64,000 nt of DNA from Actinomycetota bacterium (GTDB lineage: Bacteria > Actinomycetota > Actinomycetes > Streptosporangiales > Streptosporangiaceae). The DNA is taken from the NCBI GenBank assembly GCA_019240215.1, contig JAFAYQ010000035.1:44123-108122 (forward strand), given 5' to 3'. Below are positions 51,598-62,971 of the stretch, piece by piece. Numbering within the stretch: position 1 is the first letter of the stretch; the number at the start of each line of letters is the position of its first letter. The notes beneath the pieces were generated by a model. It was given only the letters and a program-made list of their open reading frames with translations, had not been told where the DNA came from and did not search any database. The translations under genes and the position numbers were made by a program.

Positions 51598-52116
51598 ATG
51601 ACCACCACCTCGTCCCTCAACCAGGTCGACCTCGAAGCGGTCGGCGCGCTGGCCGGAAAGGTCCAGCAGGACCCGGCCGCGGGCCAGACCAGGTGGGCCG
51701 CCAACGTGCACTGGACCGGGGCGTTCCGGTCCGAGAGCCAGGTGCGGTCGTTCCCGCCCGCCGCCTCCGACGAACCGGCCGGGCTGGGCGGCAGCGACAC
51801 CGCCCCCAACCCGGTCGAGCAGCTGCTGTCGGCCCTCGGCAACTGCCTGGCGGTCGGCTACGCGGCCAACGCGACCGCGGCCGGCATCGAGATCAAGGAC
51901 CTCGACATCGCGGTCGACGGTGACGTGGATCTGCGCAGCTTCCTCGGGCTGGCACCCGGCCACGCGGGCTTCTCCGCCATCCGGGTCCGGGTCGACCTCG
52001 ACACCGACGCCGCTCCCGAGGCGGTCGCCCAGCTGCACCGCAAGGTCGCGGCCAGCTCCCCGGTCGGCCACACCCTGCAGGCGGCGGTCCCGGTCGAGAT
52101 CACCCCAGGCTCCTAG
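51598..52116 (+). CDS. OsmC-family protein
   Basis: A 172-residue OsmC/Ohr-fold protein. NPVEQLLSALGNCLAVGYAANA carries the first conserved cysteine. The second site, where Ohr and OsmC have a peroxidatic cysteine near a CPV segment, reads ASSPVGHTL, so a serine takes its place. Peroxidase activity is therefore doubtful, and it may be one of the OsmC-like proteins of other function. AGGGAG is ten bases before the ATG. An upstream palindrome suggests repressor control. Confidence 0.85.
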   Translation: MTTTSSLNQVDLEAVGALAGKVQQDPAAGQTRWAANVHWTGAFRSESQVRSFPPAASDEPAGLGGSDTAPNPVEQLLSALGNCLAVGYAANATAAGIEIKDLDIAVDGDVDLRSFLGLAPGHAGFSAIRVRVDLDTDAAPEAVAQLHRKVAASSPVGHTLQAAVPVEITPGS

Positions 52117-52173
52117 CGGAGTTGCTGGCGCCGCCCGGGCGGCCGCCGCCGACCGCAGCGATTCGGTCGTCAT

Positions 52174-53494
52174 CTAAACGGCCTCGGCCCCGGCGTTCTC
52201 GCCGGTCGGAACGGGCAGGACCTCGGAGCGCACGGCGGGTAGCCGGGGACGGCCGATAAGGATGGCGACGACGATCGCGCCGAGGACGGTGAGCCCGCTG
52301 CCGATGAACAGCGCGTGGTGCAGGCCGGTCACGTAGGCGGCGGCCGAGCCCTGGCCGAGGGCGGCCCGGACCGGGAGCAGGGCGCCGAAGGCGGCCACCC
52401 CGACCGCGATCCCGCCGCTGCGGAAGGTGTTGGACGCCGGCGCAGGCGATGATCAGCCCGGGCAGGATAGCGGCCCACGAGGAGTGCGGACCGGCTGCCG
52501 CCATCAGCGCCACGCCGGCCCCGACGACCACCAGGCCCGCGCTCAGCACCAGGCCGGGGCGGACCCGGCGCAGCAGCGGGGCGCTGGCCGCCGACACCCC
52601 GAACAGCACGGCCGTGCCCGGCAGCATCGCCAGGCCGCCGCGCAGCGGGGACAGCCCCAGCACGTTCTGCAGGTACAGGCTCAGGTACAGGTAGAGGCCG
52701 AAGAATCCGGCCGAGATCGCGAACGCGGTGACCTGGGCAGCGGTGAAGTCGCGGCGGCGGAACAGGCCGAGCGGCAGCATGGGCGTAGCGACCAGGTACT
52801 CGACCAGGACGAAGGCCGCCAGCAGCAGCCCGGCCCCGGCCAGCTCGGCGATGATCGCCGCGCTCCCCCAGCCCGCGCCGTTGCCCCGCAGCAGCGCCAG
52901 CACCAGCAGGAAAAGGGCCGCGCTGAGGGTGAGCTGGCCGGGCCAGTCGAGCCGGCGGGCCCCCGGGTCGCGCGACTCCCGCAGCCAGGTCAGCGTCCCG
53001 GCCACGGCGGCGATCCCGAGCGGCAGGTTGACGTAGAAGACCGACTGCCACCGCGAGCGATCCGCCGATCGTGGCTCCGTAGGCCGCCATCGCGGCCGCG
53101 CGCTGGCGGCCGGGCGGGTAGGCGTCGGCCAGCAGCGCCAGCGACGAGGCGAACATGACCGCGCCGCCGATGCCCTGTACGGCCCGCGCCCCGTCGAGGA
53201 CCGCGATCGTCCGGGCCAGGGCGCAGGCCAGGGAGGCGGCGGTGAAGACCACCATCCCGATCGTGAAGACCCGGCGGCGGCCGCGACGGTCGGCGATCGA
53301 ACCCGCGCTGAGCGTCACCGCCGCCAGCGCGATCGTGTAGGCGTCGACCACCCACTGGACCCCGCCGAGGGCCGAGTGCAGGTCACGCGCCATGAACGGC
53401 AGGGCCGTGTTGACCACGGCGGTGTCCAGGCACAGCATCGCGTTGGCGAGACAGACGATGAGGATCGTGGCCCGCTGCCGGCGGCGCGGCAGCG
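52174..53494 (-). pseudogene. decayed DHA2-type (EmrB/QacA) MFS efflux transporter
   Basis: Three frames together read as one 14-helix drug exporter. ILIVCLANAMLCLDTAVVNTALPFMARDL through YGATIGGS ends near 53059. WQSVFYVNLPLGIAAVAGTLTW resumes at 53050 in another frame and runs to LIIACAG near 52437. NTFRSGGIAVGVAAFGALLPV continues in a third frame to the stop at 52174. Expected residues are missing at both junctions (about 17 and about 30), so two out-of-frame internal deletions are the simplest reading. The 5' end is fused to the luciferase-like fragment, so its own start may be lost as well. Confidence 0.8.
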
Positions 53495-53899
53495 GGCAAA
53501 ATCCCGGCCGGAGGCGGCGAACTCATCGGTGGACCAGCCGGCGCCGAGCCCGGCCGTCACCCGGCCGCCGCTGGCCTGATCCAGCGTCGTCAGCGCGCGG
53601 GACGGGTACAGCCGGTCATGCAACGGCGCGATCAGGACGCTGGTCCCGAGCCGGACGCGCCGGGTCACCGCGCCGGCCAGCGCCAGCACGGTCAGCGGAT
53701 CGGCGCAGTAGGAGTAGTACTCGTCCCAGGCCAGCCCCTCGACCCCGTAGGCGCCGTCGGCCGGATGGAGCGGGAACAACCGCCGCTCGTAGGCCCAGAG
53801 CCCGGCGAAGCCGGCCTCCTCGGCCTCGGTGGCCACCTTGATCACGTCGCGCTGCAGATCGCGCTGAGCGCCTTGCGGAAGAGTGAGCCCGAAGTCCAT
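53495..53899 (-). pseudogene. N-terminal fragment of a luciferase-like (LLM) oxidoreductase
   Basis: MDFGLTLPQGAQRDLQRDVIKVATEAEEAGFAGLWAYERRLFPL through GGRVTAGLGAGWSTDEFAASGRDFA matches the first about 135 residues of F420/FMN luciferase-like oxidoreductases. The match stops abruptly near 53495, where sequence of the MFS gene begins. The frame stays open to 53315 but that part is MFS DNA read out of frame. The C-terminal half of the barrel is absent, so the product is probably inactive. Only a weak GAGGGC precedes the ATG at 53899. Confidence 0.78.
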
Positions 53900-54013
53900 G
53901 CCCTCGAGTGCAGCAATCGCCGGTCAACGCCGGGTTGACGTCCGTTAGCCGCCGCCCTGACCCGCAAGTCTTCGCCGCCGGCCCGTGAATGGGTATGCTG
54001 ACCTGCGATTTCC

Positions 54014-54982
54014 ATGACTTTTGAGCAGCTGTCCCCGATGATGGCGGTGCCCGGCCCGCTGCCGCGCGACGACGACCTGAGCTGGGCGTTCGAGATGAAG
54101 TGGGACGGGGTCCGGGCGCTGGCCTGGCTGGACGGCGGACCGGTGCGGCTGGCCTCGCGGACCGGCCGCGACATCACCGTGGCCTACCCGGAGCTGGCGG
54201 CGCTCGGTTCGGCCGGCGACGGCCCGCTGCTGCTGGACGGTGAGGTGGTGGCGTTCGAGGACGGACGGCCGAGCTTCGCCCAGCTGCAGCCGCGCATGCA
54301 CGTCACCTCGGCGGCGGCCGCGGCCCGGCTGGCCAGCCGGATCCCGGTGTCCTACCTGATCTTCGACGTGCTGTCGGCGGGCGGCCGGTCGCTGCTCGAC
54401 GTGCCCTACGGGCAGCGCCGCGAGCTGCTCGACCGCCTCGACCTGGGGACGGGCGGCGGCAGCTGGCAGGTTCCGCCCTCGTTCACCGGGCACCCGGGGG
54501 CCGGCATTCTGGCCGTGTCCCGCCAGCACGGCCTGGAAGGGATCGTCGCCAAGCGGCTGAACTCCTCCTACCAGCCGGGCCGGCGCTCCCCCGACTGGCG
54601 CAAGATCAAGAACGTGCTCCGGCAGGAGTTCGTGGTCGGCGGCTGGCGGCGCGGCCAGGGCGGCCGGACCGGGCAGATCGGCTCCCTGCTGCTGGGGGTG
54701 CACGGCCCGGGCGGCCTGGCCTACGTGGGCCACGTCGGCACCGGCTTCACCGAGCAGACCCTGATCACCCTGGGTGGCCGGCTGGCCGCGCTGCAGCAGG
54801 CGGCCAGCCCGTTCGCCAGCGACCTGCCGCGCGAGCATGCCCGCGGCGCGGTCTGGGTCCAGCCGCGGCTGGTGGTCGACGTCGCGTTCGCGGTCTGGAC
54901 GCCGGAAGGGCGGCTGCGGGCCGCTTCTTACCAGGGCCTGCGTAACGACAAGGACCCAGCCAACGTCACCCGCGAAACCTAG
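54014..54982 (+). CDS. ATP-dependent DNA ligase domain protein (LigD/LigC type)
   Basis: A 322-residue ATP-dependent DNA ligase core. The nucleotidyl lysine is Lys29 in FEMKWDGVRALA (KxDG motif I). Other motifs are LASRTGRDIT (III-like), LLLDGEVVAF (DGE), LIFDVLSAGGRSLLD, EGIVAKRLNSSYQPGRRSPDWRKIKN (IV-V), and an OB domain ending VWVQPRLVVDVAF and GLRNDKDPANV. It corresponds to the ligase module of bacterial non-homologous end-joining LigD, without polymerase or nuclease modules; no Ku gene is nearby. It starts 17 bases after a TGACC promoter-like tract and is followed by the IclR gene after nine bases. Confidence 0.88.
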   Translation: MTFEQLSPMMAVPGPLPRDDDLSWAFEMKWDGVRALAWLDGGPVRLASRTGRDITVAYPELAALGSAGDGPLLLDGEVVAFEDGRPSFAQLQPRMHVTSAAAAARLASRIPVSYLIFDVLSAGGRSLLDVPYGQRRELLDRLDLGTGGGSWQVPPSFTGHPGAGILAVSRQHGLEGIVAKRLNSSYQPGRRSPDWRKIKNVLRQEFVVGGWRRGQGGRTGQIGSLLLGVHGPGGLAYVGHVGTGFTEQTLITLGGRLAALQQAASPFASDLPREHARGAVWVQPRLVVDVAFAVWTPEGRLRAASYQGLRNDKDPANVTRET

Positions 54983-54991
54983 GCTGAGGGC

Positions 54992-55741
54992 GTGGGAGTT
55001 GTTCCGGCCGCCGCGCAGGCGCTGGAAGTGCTGCAGTATCTGGGGACGCAGGCGCAGCCGGCCGCGGCGGCCGCGATCAGCCGGGATCTCGGGCTGCCGC
55101 GGTCGACGACCTACCACCTGCTGGACACGCTGGTCCGGGCCGGCTTCGTGGTGCACGTGGCCGAGGAACGGCGGTACGCGCTCGGGGTCGCCGTGTACGA
55201 GCTGGCCTCCGGTTACAGCCGCCAGACGTCGCTGCAGCGGCTGGCCCGGATCCCGCTGGCGACGCTGGTGGACAGCGTCGGCCAGAACGCGCACCTGGCG
55301 ATCATGCACGGCCGCGACGTCATCTACGTCATCGAGGAACGGGCGAGCGGGCGCCCGCCGCTGATCACCGACGTCGGGGTCCGGCTGCCGGCCCACCTGA
55401 CCGCCAGCGGCCGGGCGATGCTGGCGCAGATGCCGCCGCCCCAGGTGCGCGCGCTCTACTCCGATCCCGGCTCGTTCGTACTGCGCAATGAGCTGGGCCC
55501 GCGGTCGCTGACCGCGCTCCGGCAGCTGCTGAGCGACACCCGCCGCCAGGGGTTCGCGTCCGAGGACGGCGAGGTGACCCCCGAGTTCGCCTCGGTCGCG
55601 GTGGCCGTCGGCGACCGCACCGGCTATCCGGTCGCGGCGGTGGCGGTGACGTTCCCGGGCGACGAGGTGGACCAGGCCGATCGGGACCGGCTGGCCGCCC
55701 GGGTGACCCGGACCGCGACCGAGATCAGCCGCCGGCTCTGA
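54992..55741 (+). CDS. IclR-family regulator upstream of hut genes
   Basis: A 249-residue IclR protein. The helix-turn-helix is at about residues 10-65 (AAAQALEVLQYLGTQAQPAAAAAISRDLGLPRSTTYHLLDTLVRAGFV). The effector domain contains VDSVGQNAHLAIMHGRDVIYVIEE, RLPAHLTASGRAMLA and SVAVAVGDRTGYPVAAVAVTFPG. It lies on the same strand just before hutH (71 bases), with an imperfect palindrome between them, so control of histidine use is plausible. It starts at GTG 54992, nine bases after the ligase gene. Confidence 0.88.
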   Translation: MGVVPAAAQALEVLQYLGTQAQPAAAAAISRDLGLPRSTTYHLLDTLVRAGFVVHVAEERRYALGVAVYELASGYSRQTSLQRLARIPLATLVDSVGQNAHLAIMHGRDVIYVIEERASGRPPLITDVGVRLPAHLTASGRAMLAQMPPPQVRALYSDPGSFVLRNELGPRSLTALRQLLSDTRRQGFASEDGEVTPEFASVAVAVGDRTGYPVAAVAVTFPGDEVDQADRDRLAARVTRTATEISRRL

Positions 55742-55742
55742 A

Positions 55743-55756
55743 TCTGGGATCTCAGA
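55743..55756. promoter_or_regulatory. imperfect palindrome TCTGGGATCTCAGA before hutH
   Basis: TCTGGGATCTCAGA matches its own complement at 12 of 14 positions, with a GATC centre. It is 57 bases before the hutH ATG and right after the IclR stop. It resembles the TCTG/CAGA half-sites of the operator at 3059-3081, which also belongs to an IclR gene. Confidence 0.4.
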
Positions 55757-55812
55757 CACAGACGGACGGCCCGGAGGTCACAGGAGGACCGGCCACCCGG
55801 CAGTATGGCGTT

Positions 55813-57348
55813 ATGGACGAGATCGAGATCGGCGTCGAGGCGCTGACTGAACCGCAGGTGCTCGCCGTCGCCCGTCATGACGCGCTGGTGCGGCTGACCG
55901 ACGAGGCCCGCAAGGCCATCGCCGGCAGCCGGGACATCATCGAGGGCCTGGCCGGCGACCCCGAACCGCACTACGGCATCTCGACCGGGTTCGGCGCGCT
56001 GGCCACCAAGCAGATCGCGCCCGACGACCGCACCGCCCTGCAGCGCAGCCTGATCCGCTCGCACGCGGCCGGATCCGGCCCCGAGGTCGAGCGCGAGGTC
56101 GTGCGGGCGCTGATGCTGCTGCGGCTGTCGACGCTGGCGACCGGCCGGACCGGCGTCCGGCTGGAAACCGCCGAGACCTACGCGGCCATGCTCAACGCCG
56201 GCATCAGCCCGGTCGTGCACGAGTTCGGGTCGCTGGGCTGCTCGGGCGATCTGGCGCCGTTGGCCCACTGCGCGCTGGCGGCGATGGGCGAGGGCACCGT
56301 CCGGGTCGGCGACCAGGAGCTGCCCGCGGCCGAGGCGCTGGCGGCGGCCGGGATCAGCCCGGTCGTGCTGCGCGAGAAGGAAGGCCTGGCCCTGACCAAC
56401 GGCGTCGACGGCATGCTCGGCATGCTGACGCTCGCCACCCACGACCTCGCCCAGCTCTACCGGACGGCCGACCTGGCCGCCGCCATGAGCGTGGAGGCCC
56501 AGCTCGGCACCGACGCGGTGTTCGCGGCCGACCTGCAGGCGCTGCGCCCGCACCCCGGCCAGGCCGACAGCGCCGCCAACCTGCGGGCGCTGCTGGCCGA
56601 TTCCGCGATCATGGCCAGCCACCGCACCGGCGACTGCACCCGCGTGCAGGACGCCTACTCGCTGCGCTGCTCACCCCAGGTGCACGGGGCCGGGCGGGAC
56701 ACCCTGGCGCACGCCCGGCTGGTGCGCGACCGCGAGCTGGCCAGCGCCGTCGACAACCCGGTGGTCACGCTGGACGGCCGGGTGGAGAGCAACGGCAACT
56801 TCCACGGCGCCCCGGTCGGCTACGTGCTCGACTTCCTGGCCATCGCCGCCGCCGACCTGGCGTCGATCGCCGAGCGGCGCACCGACCGGTTCCTCGACCG
56901 CGCCCGCAACCACGGGCTGCCCCCGTTCCTGGCCGGCGACCCGGGCGTCGACTCCGGCTACATGATCGCCCAGTACACCCAGGCCGCGCTGGTCTCGGAG
57001 CTGAAGCGGCTGGCCGTCCCGGCCTCGGTCGACTCGATCCCGTCGAGCGCGATGCAGGAGGACCACGTCTCGATGGGCTGGTCGGCCGCCCGCAAGCTGC
57101 GCCGGGCGGTCGACGCCCTGACCCAGGTGCTGGCGATCGAGATCCTGACCGCGGCCCGCGCGCTCGACCTGCGAGCGCCGCTGACCCCGGCCCCGGCCAC
57201 CGCCGCCGCCGTCGCCGCCCTGCGCGAGCGGGTGGACGGCCCCGGGCCCGACCGCTACCTGGCCCCCGACATCGCCGCCACCGTCGAGCTGGTCCGGTCC
57301 AGGCAGCTCGTCGCGGCGGCCGAGACCGCCTGCGGCCCCCTGCGTTAA
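55813..57348 (+). CDS. hutH: histidine ammonia-lyase
   Basis: A 511-residue ammonia-lyase converting histidine to urocanate. The electrophilic MIO group forms from three residues in [15 protein letters not shown]: Cys143-Ser144-Gly145, where most enzymes have Ala-Ser-Gly. [12 protein letters not shown] supplies the catalytic tyrosine region. [45 protein letters not shown] and [13 protein letters not shown] are the further histidase blocks. Length is normal. It is followed by hutU after 49 bases, and an IclR regulator lies upstream. hutI and the formiminoglutamate genes are not in the window. Confidence 0.96.
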   Translation: MDEIEIGVEALTEPQVLAVARHDALVRLTDEARKAIAGSRDIIEGLAGDPEPHYGISTGFGALATKQIAPDDRTALQRSLIRSHAAGSGPEVEREVVRALMLLRLSTLATGRTGVRLETAETYAAMLNAGISPVVHEFGSLGCSGDLAPLAHCALAAMGEGTVRVGDQELPAAEALAAAGISPVVLREKEGLALTNGVDGMLGMLTLATHDLAQLYRTADLAAAMSVEAQLGTDAVFAADLQALRPHPGQADSAANLRALLADSAIMASHRTGDCTRVQDAYSLRCSPQVHGAGRDTLAHARLVRDRELASAVDNPVVTLDGRVESNGNFHGAPVGYVLDFLAIAAADLASIAERRTDRFLDRARNHGLPPFLAGDPGVDSGYMIAQYTQAALVSELKRLAVPASVDSIPSSAMQEDHVSMGWSAARKLRRAVDALTQVLAIEILTAARALDLRAPLTPAPATAAAVAALRERVDGPGPDRYLAPDIAATVELVRSRQLVAAAETACGPLR

Positions 57349-57397
57349 CCCGGTCCTGGGCCCACGCGGGCCCGCCACAACCCTGAGGAGACCCGCC

Positions 57398-59055
<1,658 letters not shown>

Positions 59056-59059
<4 letters not shown>

Positions 59060-61557
59060 TCCGGGCCGCCCTTCATGCGCGCGCCGGTGGGGTCGTAGAA
59101 CGGGCGGCGGGCGACCGTGACCGGGTAACGCTGGCCCTTGCACTCGACGGTGAAGCGCCCGTCCAGCGGGACCCCGGAATCGATCGCGGCCAGCCCGACG
59201 GCGCGGCCGAGCGTGTGCCCGTAGTTGCCGCTGGTGCAGCGGCCGACCGGAACGCCGTCGCGGAAGATCGTCTCGTCGTGCAGCAGCAGCGGCTCGGGGT
59301 CATCGAGGGCGATGTACACGGTGCGGTGCGGCGGGCGGTCCCGGTCGACGGCCAGCGCCGCCTGCTGCCCGGCGAACCCGCCCGGCTTGCCCAGGCCGAG
59401 GGTGAACCGCAGCCCGGCCGAGGTCGGGTCGTCGACCGGGCCGATGTCGTGGCCGAGGTGCCGGAAGCCCTTCTCGCAGCGCAGCGAGTCGAGCGCGAAG
59501 TACCCGGCCAGCTGGAGCCCCAGGTCCTGGCCGGCCGCCCACAGCGCGTCGAACACGTTCACGGCCAGGTCGGCGGTCGGGTAGAGCTCGTAGCCGAGTT
59601 CACCGACGAAGCTCACCCGCAGCGCGTAAGCGTAGCCGTCGGCCACTTCGACGGTGCGGCCGTAGGTGTAGGGCTGGGCCGCGTCCGACCAGTCGGCCGG
59701 CGACACCCGCTGCAGCAGTTCGCGTGACCGGGGGCCCATGACCGCGATCGTGGCCAGCGCCGCGGTCGCGTCGAACACGGCCGCGAACTGCCCAGTCGCT
59801 TGGCCAGCGGTGGCGGCCCGGTTCAGGATCGACGACGTCTTGTCCTGGTAGGCGGCCGGGGTGACGACCAGGAAGCGGCCGGCCGCCAGCCGGGTCACGG
59901 TGCCGTCCAGCTCGATCCCGCCCGCGGCGTTGAGCTGCAGCGTGTACACGGCCTTGCCGACCGGGACGTCGAGGTCGGCGGTGAACGTGTGCTGGAGCAC
60001 GGCCAGCGCCCCGGGCCCGGTCACCTCGAACTTCGCGAACGAGCTGAGGTCGAAGATCGCCACCCGTTCGCGGGCGGCGCGGTGCTCGCCGGCCACCCGG
60101 CCGAACCAGCCCGGCCGGCCGTAGCTGTAGGCACGGCCGGGCGCGGTGCCCGGTTCCTCGAACCAGTTGGCCCGTTCCCACCCGTTCAGCTCACCGAACG
60201 CCGCCCCCCGCTCGGCCAGCCGGCCGTGCAGCGGGGACCGGCGCAGGTTGCGCCCGGTGGTCATCTGCACCTGAGGCCAGTGCATCGCGTACAGCCGGCC
60301 GAGACCCTCGCGGGTGCGGTCGTGCAGGAACCGGGCATTGGCCTGGGCGCGGGCGAACCGGCGGACGTCGACCGCGCTGGCGTCGAACTGCGGCGTCCCG
60401 GTCAGGATCCAGGCGGCCAGCTCGCGCCCGGCCGCGGGCGCGAAGATGATGCCCTGGGAGTTCATGCCGGCCGCCACGAACAGGCCCGGCACCTCGTTGG
60501 TCTCGCCGAGGGCGAAGTTGGCGTCCGGGGTGAAGCTCTCCGGCGCGTTGATGAACCGGTCGAAACCGGCCGCGGCGATGGCCGGCACGGTCCGTTCGGC
60601 GTGCCCGCGGACCGGCGCGAAGTGCTCCCAGTTGGCCGGGAACTCGGCGAACCCGCCGTCGGGAATCCCGCCCGGGGCGCGCGGGATGCCGTTGGGCTCG
60701 AACGCGCCGACCAGCAGGCGGCCGAGCTCGTGGCGGATGTAGTAGCTGTGGTCGAGGTCCCGCAGCACCGGGAACGACGGCCGCACTCCGTCGATCGGGT
60801 TGGTCCGCACGTGCACGTGCTCGGCCGGGTAGAGCGGGACGTGGGCGCCGGCCGCGGCCGCCAGCTCCCGGGTCCACAGGCCGCCCGCCAGCACCACCAC
60901 CTCGGCCTCGACGTCACCCTGGCTGGTGCGCACGCCGGTCACCCGGCCCCGGTCGGTCAGCACCTCCAGCAGGCGGACGTTTTCGCGCAGGGCCACCCCG
61001 CCGTCGGCGGCCAGCTGGGCGAACGCGATCGCCGCGTAGCCCGGATTGACGCTGCCATCATCCGGAAAGTAAAGGGCCAGCCGGACGCCGTCGCCCCAGG
61101 ACGCCAGCGGCCACAGCTCCGCGGCCCGGTCCTGGCTCAGCATCTCGGTGTCGATCCCGTGCTGGCGGGCGACATCGCGGGCGTAGGTGAGCTCGTCGAC
61201 CCGGCCGGGGGTGCGGGCGATCGAGATCGAGCCGGAGCGGGCGAAGTTGACGTCGATCCCGGTCCGCTTCTCCAGCCCCTCGTACACGCCCAGGCCGTAG
61301 CTGGCCAGCTTGGTCAGCGTGCCGGTGGCGCGGGCCCCGGTCACCAGCCCGGCCGCGTGCCAGGAGGTGCCGCTGCCCAGCCGGTTGGCCTCGATGACGA
61401 GGACGTCGCGCTCACCCTCGGCCACCAGGTGGGCGGCGACGCTGGCGCCGACGATCCCGCCGCCGACGATGACGACGCGGGCCCGCGGCGGCAGCGGGTC
61501 GTGCTGCCGGTCGGTCACCATCGCCGCCGACAGCGAGCGGTCGGCCAGCCTTTCCAT
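59056..61557 (-). CDS. dimethylglycine/sarcosine dehydrogenase-like FAD protein with aminomethyltransferase domain
   Basis: An 833-residue two-part enzyme. The N-terminal FAD amine oxidase (DAO) domain begins [21 protein letters not shown] and continues [27 protein letters not shown], a pattern with the flavin-linking histidine seen in dimethylglycine dehydrogenases. From about residue 430 a GCV_T-like folate-binding domain follows ([56 protein letters not shown]). Such enzymes demethylate N-methyl amines and pass formaldehyde units to tetrahydrofolate. It is last in a minus-strand operon after the cupin and PhyH genes, so the substrate may be a methylated betaine-type compound; this is inference. 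Confidence 0.9.
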
Positions 61558-61589
61558 CGAGTCCTCGTCTCCGCCGGTCGGGTATCAGC

Positions 61590-61961
61590 TCAGAAGATGA
61601 CGTAGACCTTGCGCACGGTCCCGTGCAGTTCCCACGGCCCGCGCCAGCCGCGCGGGAACACCGCCACGTCGCCCGGGCGCAGGGTCCGGGGCGTGCCGCC
61701 GTCCGGGGTGACGGTCAGCGAGCCGGACAGCACGTAGATGACCTCGGTCTCCTCCTGCACCCAGTAGGAGGGACCGGCGGTGCACTCCCAGATCCCGGCC
61801 TCGGCGCCGGATGAGTCCGGCGCCGACCAGATCGTCAGGCCACGGGTTGTCATCGGGGTGTCGGCCGAGGTCGCCTCGGCCAGCGGCCCCCAGTCCTCCA
61901 GCTCGGCGGTGGACGCGGCCGCCAGGAAGGCGGTGTCGATCACGGGCGGGGCATCAGTCAT
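61590..61961 (-). CDS. single-domain cupin (EutQ/DUF861-like)
   Basis: A 123-residue cupin of the DUF861 type. ESGAEAGIWECTAG-like sequence leads to SYWVQEETEVIYVLSGSLTVTPDGGTPRTLRPGDVAVFPRGWRGPWELHGTVRKVYVIF, giving the two cupin motifs with few histidines. Such proteins are often small accessory or sugar/amine-binding cupins without a proven reaction. It sits between the PhyH gene (28 bases upstream) and the dehydrogenase gene (32 bases downstream), in an apparent operon. A 16-bp palindrome overlaps the boundary with PhyH. Confidence 0.83.
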   Translation of the reverse strand: MTDAPPVIDTAFLAAASTAELEDWGPLAEATSADTPMTTRGLTIWSAPDSSGAEAGIWECTAGPSYWVQEETEVIYVLSGSLTVTPDGGTPRTLRPGDVAVFPRGWRGPWELHGTVRKVYVIF

Positions 61962-61979
61962 GGTCAGGACCCTCGCATA

Positions 61980-61995
61980 GACTGAACGTTCAGTC
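61980..61995. promoter_or_regulatory. perfect 16-bp palindrome GACTGAACGTTCAGTC
   Basis: A perfect palindrome that includes the TGA stop of the PhyH gene and lies 19 bases before the cupin start. TGAACGTTCA-centred sites are typical of TetR-family repressors. It may control an internal promoter for the cupin and dehydrogenase genes. Confidence 0.6.
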
Positions 61996-62868
61996 AACAC
62001 CAGGCCGGGGGCCGGGGCGGGCGCCGAGCGTGGGGCCCGGTCGCCCAGGCGCGGCGTAGAGGATCGGGTTGAGCGGGCCATCGGGGTGGCCGCCGACCGG
62101 GGCCTCGCTGAGCCAGTTGCGCCAGTCTGCCCGCCGCCACTGGTTGTCGGGCTCGGTGATCTCGATGTCGGCGTCCATGTAGATGATCGTCATCACCCGG
62201 CGCGGGATCGGGGTGGTGTTGGTCCCGGCCCGGTGGACGGTCCAGCCGGTGTGGAAGCTGACGTCGCCCAGCGCGTACGGCAAGTCGTCGACCGGGTAGC
62301 CGGCCCGGGTCACGAACTGGGCCAGCGCCTGCTCGGACTCGTCGCTGATGACCAGCTCACGCCCGTCGGCCGCCCGGTGGCTGCCGGCCGCGAACGTCAG
62401 CGGCCCCATCTCATCCGGGGTGTCCTGCAGCGGGATCCAGACGGTGACGGTCCGGTCGCTCGACAGCGGCCAGTAGTACTGGTCCACGTGCCAGGGGGTG
62501 ATGCCGCCGCCGGCCTCCTTGTACAGGGCTTGATCGTGGTAGAGGCGGACCCCGCGCACCTGCAGCAGTTCAGCCGCCAGGCGGGCCAGCCGGGTGGAGC
62601 GGACGAAGCTCTCCACCACCGGGCTGTGCCGCCACAGGTTCTCGATCTGCAGGAACGCCCGGCCGTAGGTGTCCCGTTCGGCCAGCGGCAGGTGCTGGGT
62701 GTTGAGGTCGATCACCTGCCCGGTGATCTCCGGCTCGTAGCTGTCCAGCACCTCGGCGCTGAGCACCCCGCGCAGCTTGACGTAGCCGTCCCGTTCGAAC
62801 TTCCGCATCTGCTCATCGGTCAGCGGATACGGCTCATCCAGCTCGGCCGGCCGGCCCACGGTCGTCAT
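61990..62868 (-). CDS. phytanoyl-CoA dioxygenase (PhyH)-family 2-oxoglutarate/Fe(II) oxygenase
   Basis: A 292-residue PhyH-family oxygenase. The iron ligands are the HxD pair in TPWHVDQYYW and the distal histidine in FHTGWTVHRAG, followed by the arginine that binds 2-oxoglutarate. The start FERDGYVKLRGVL is typical of the family. It should hydroxylate a small molecule, as in ectoine or proline-betaine metabolism, and heads an operon with a cupin and a dimethylglycine-dehydrogenase-like enzyme. GGGAGGA precedes the ATG. The C-terminal 20 residues are a Pro/Gly/Arg tail ending inside the palindrome at 61980. Confidence 0.87.
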   Translation of the reverse strand: MTTVGRPAELDEPYPLTDEQMRKFERDGYVKLRGVLSAEVLDSYEPEITGQVIDLNTQHLPLAERDTYGRAFLQIENLWRHSPVVESFVRSTRLARLAAELLQVRGVRLYHDQALYKEAGGGITPWHVDQYYWPLSSDRTVTVWIPLQDTPDEMGPLTFAAGSHRAADGRELVISDESEQALAQFVTRAGYPVDDLPYALGDVSFHTGWTVHRAGTNTTPIPRRVMTIIYMDADIEITEPDNQWRRADWRNWLSEAPVGGHPDGPLNPILYAAPGRPGPTLGARPGPRPGVD

Positions 62869-62971
62869 CGTTGTCCTCCCTCATGGGCTCGGTCGTGCCT
62901 GCGATCCACCTGTCTGCCCTATGCCGATTAAACGCTTTACGGTCAGGTCCGGCCATGATTGCGTGGGCGCC

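Noticed and set aside
53315..53494. C-terminal extension of the luciferase-like fragment
   Set aside because: These bases encode the MFS helix ILIVCLANAMLCLDTAVVNT in another frame, so the extension is out-of-frame reading.
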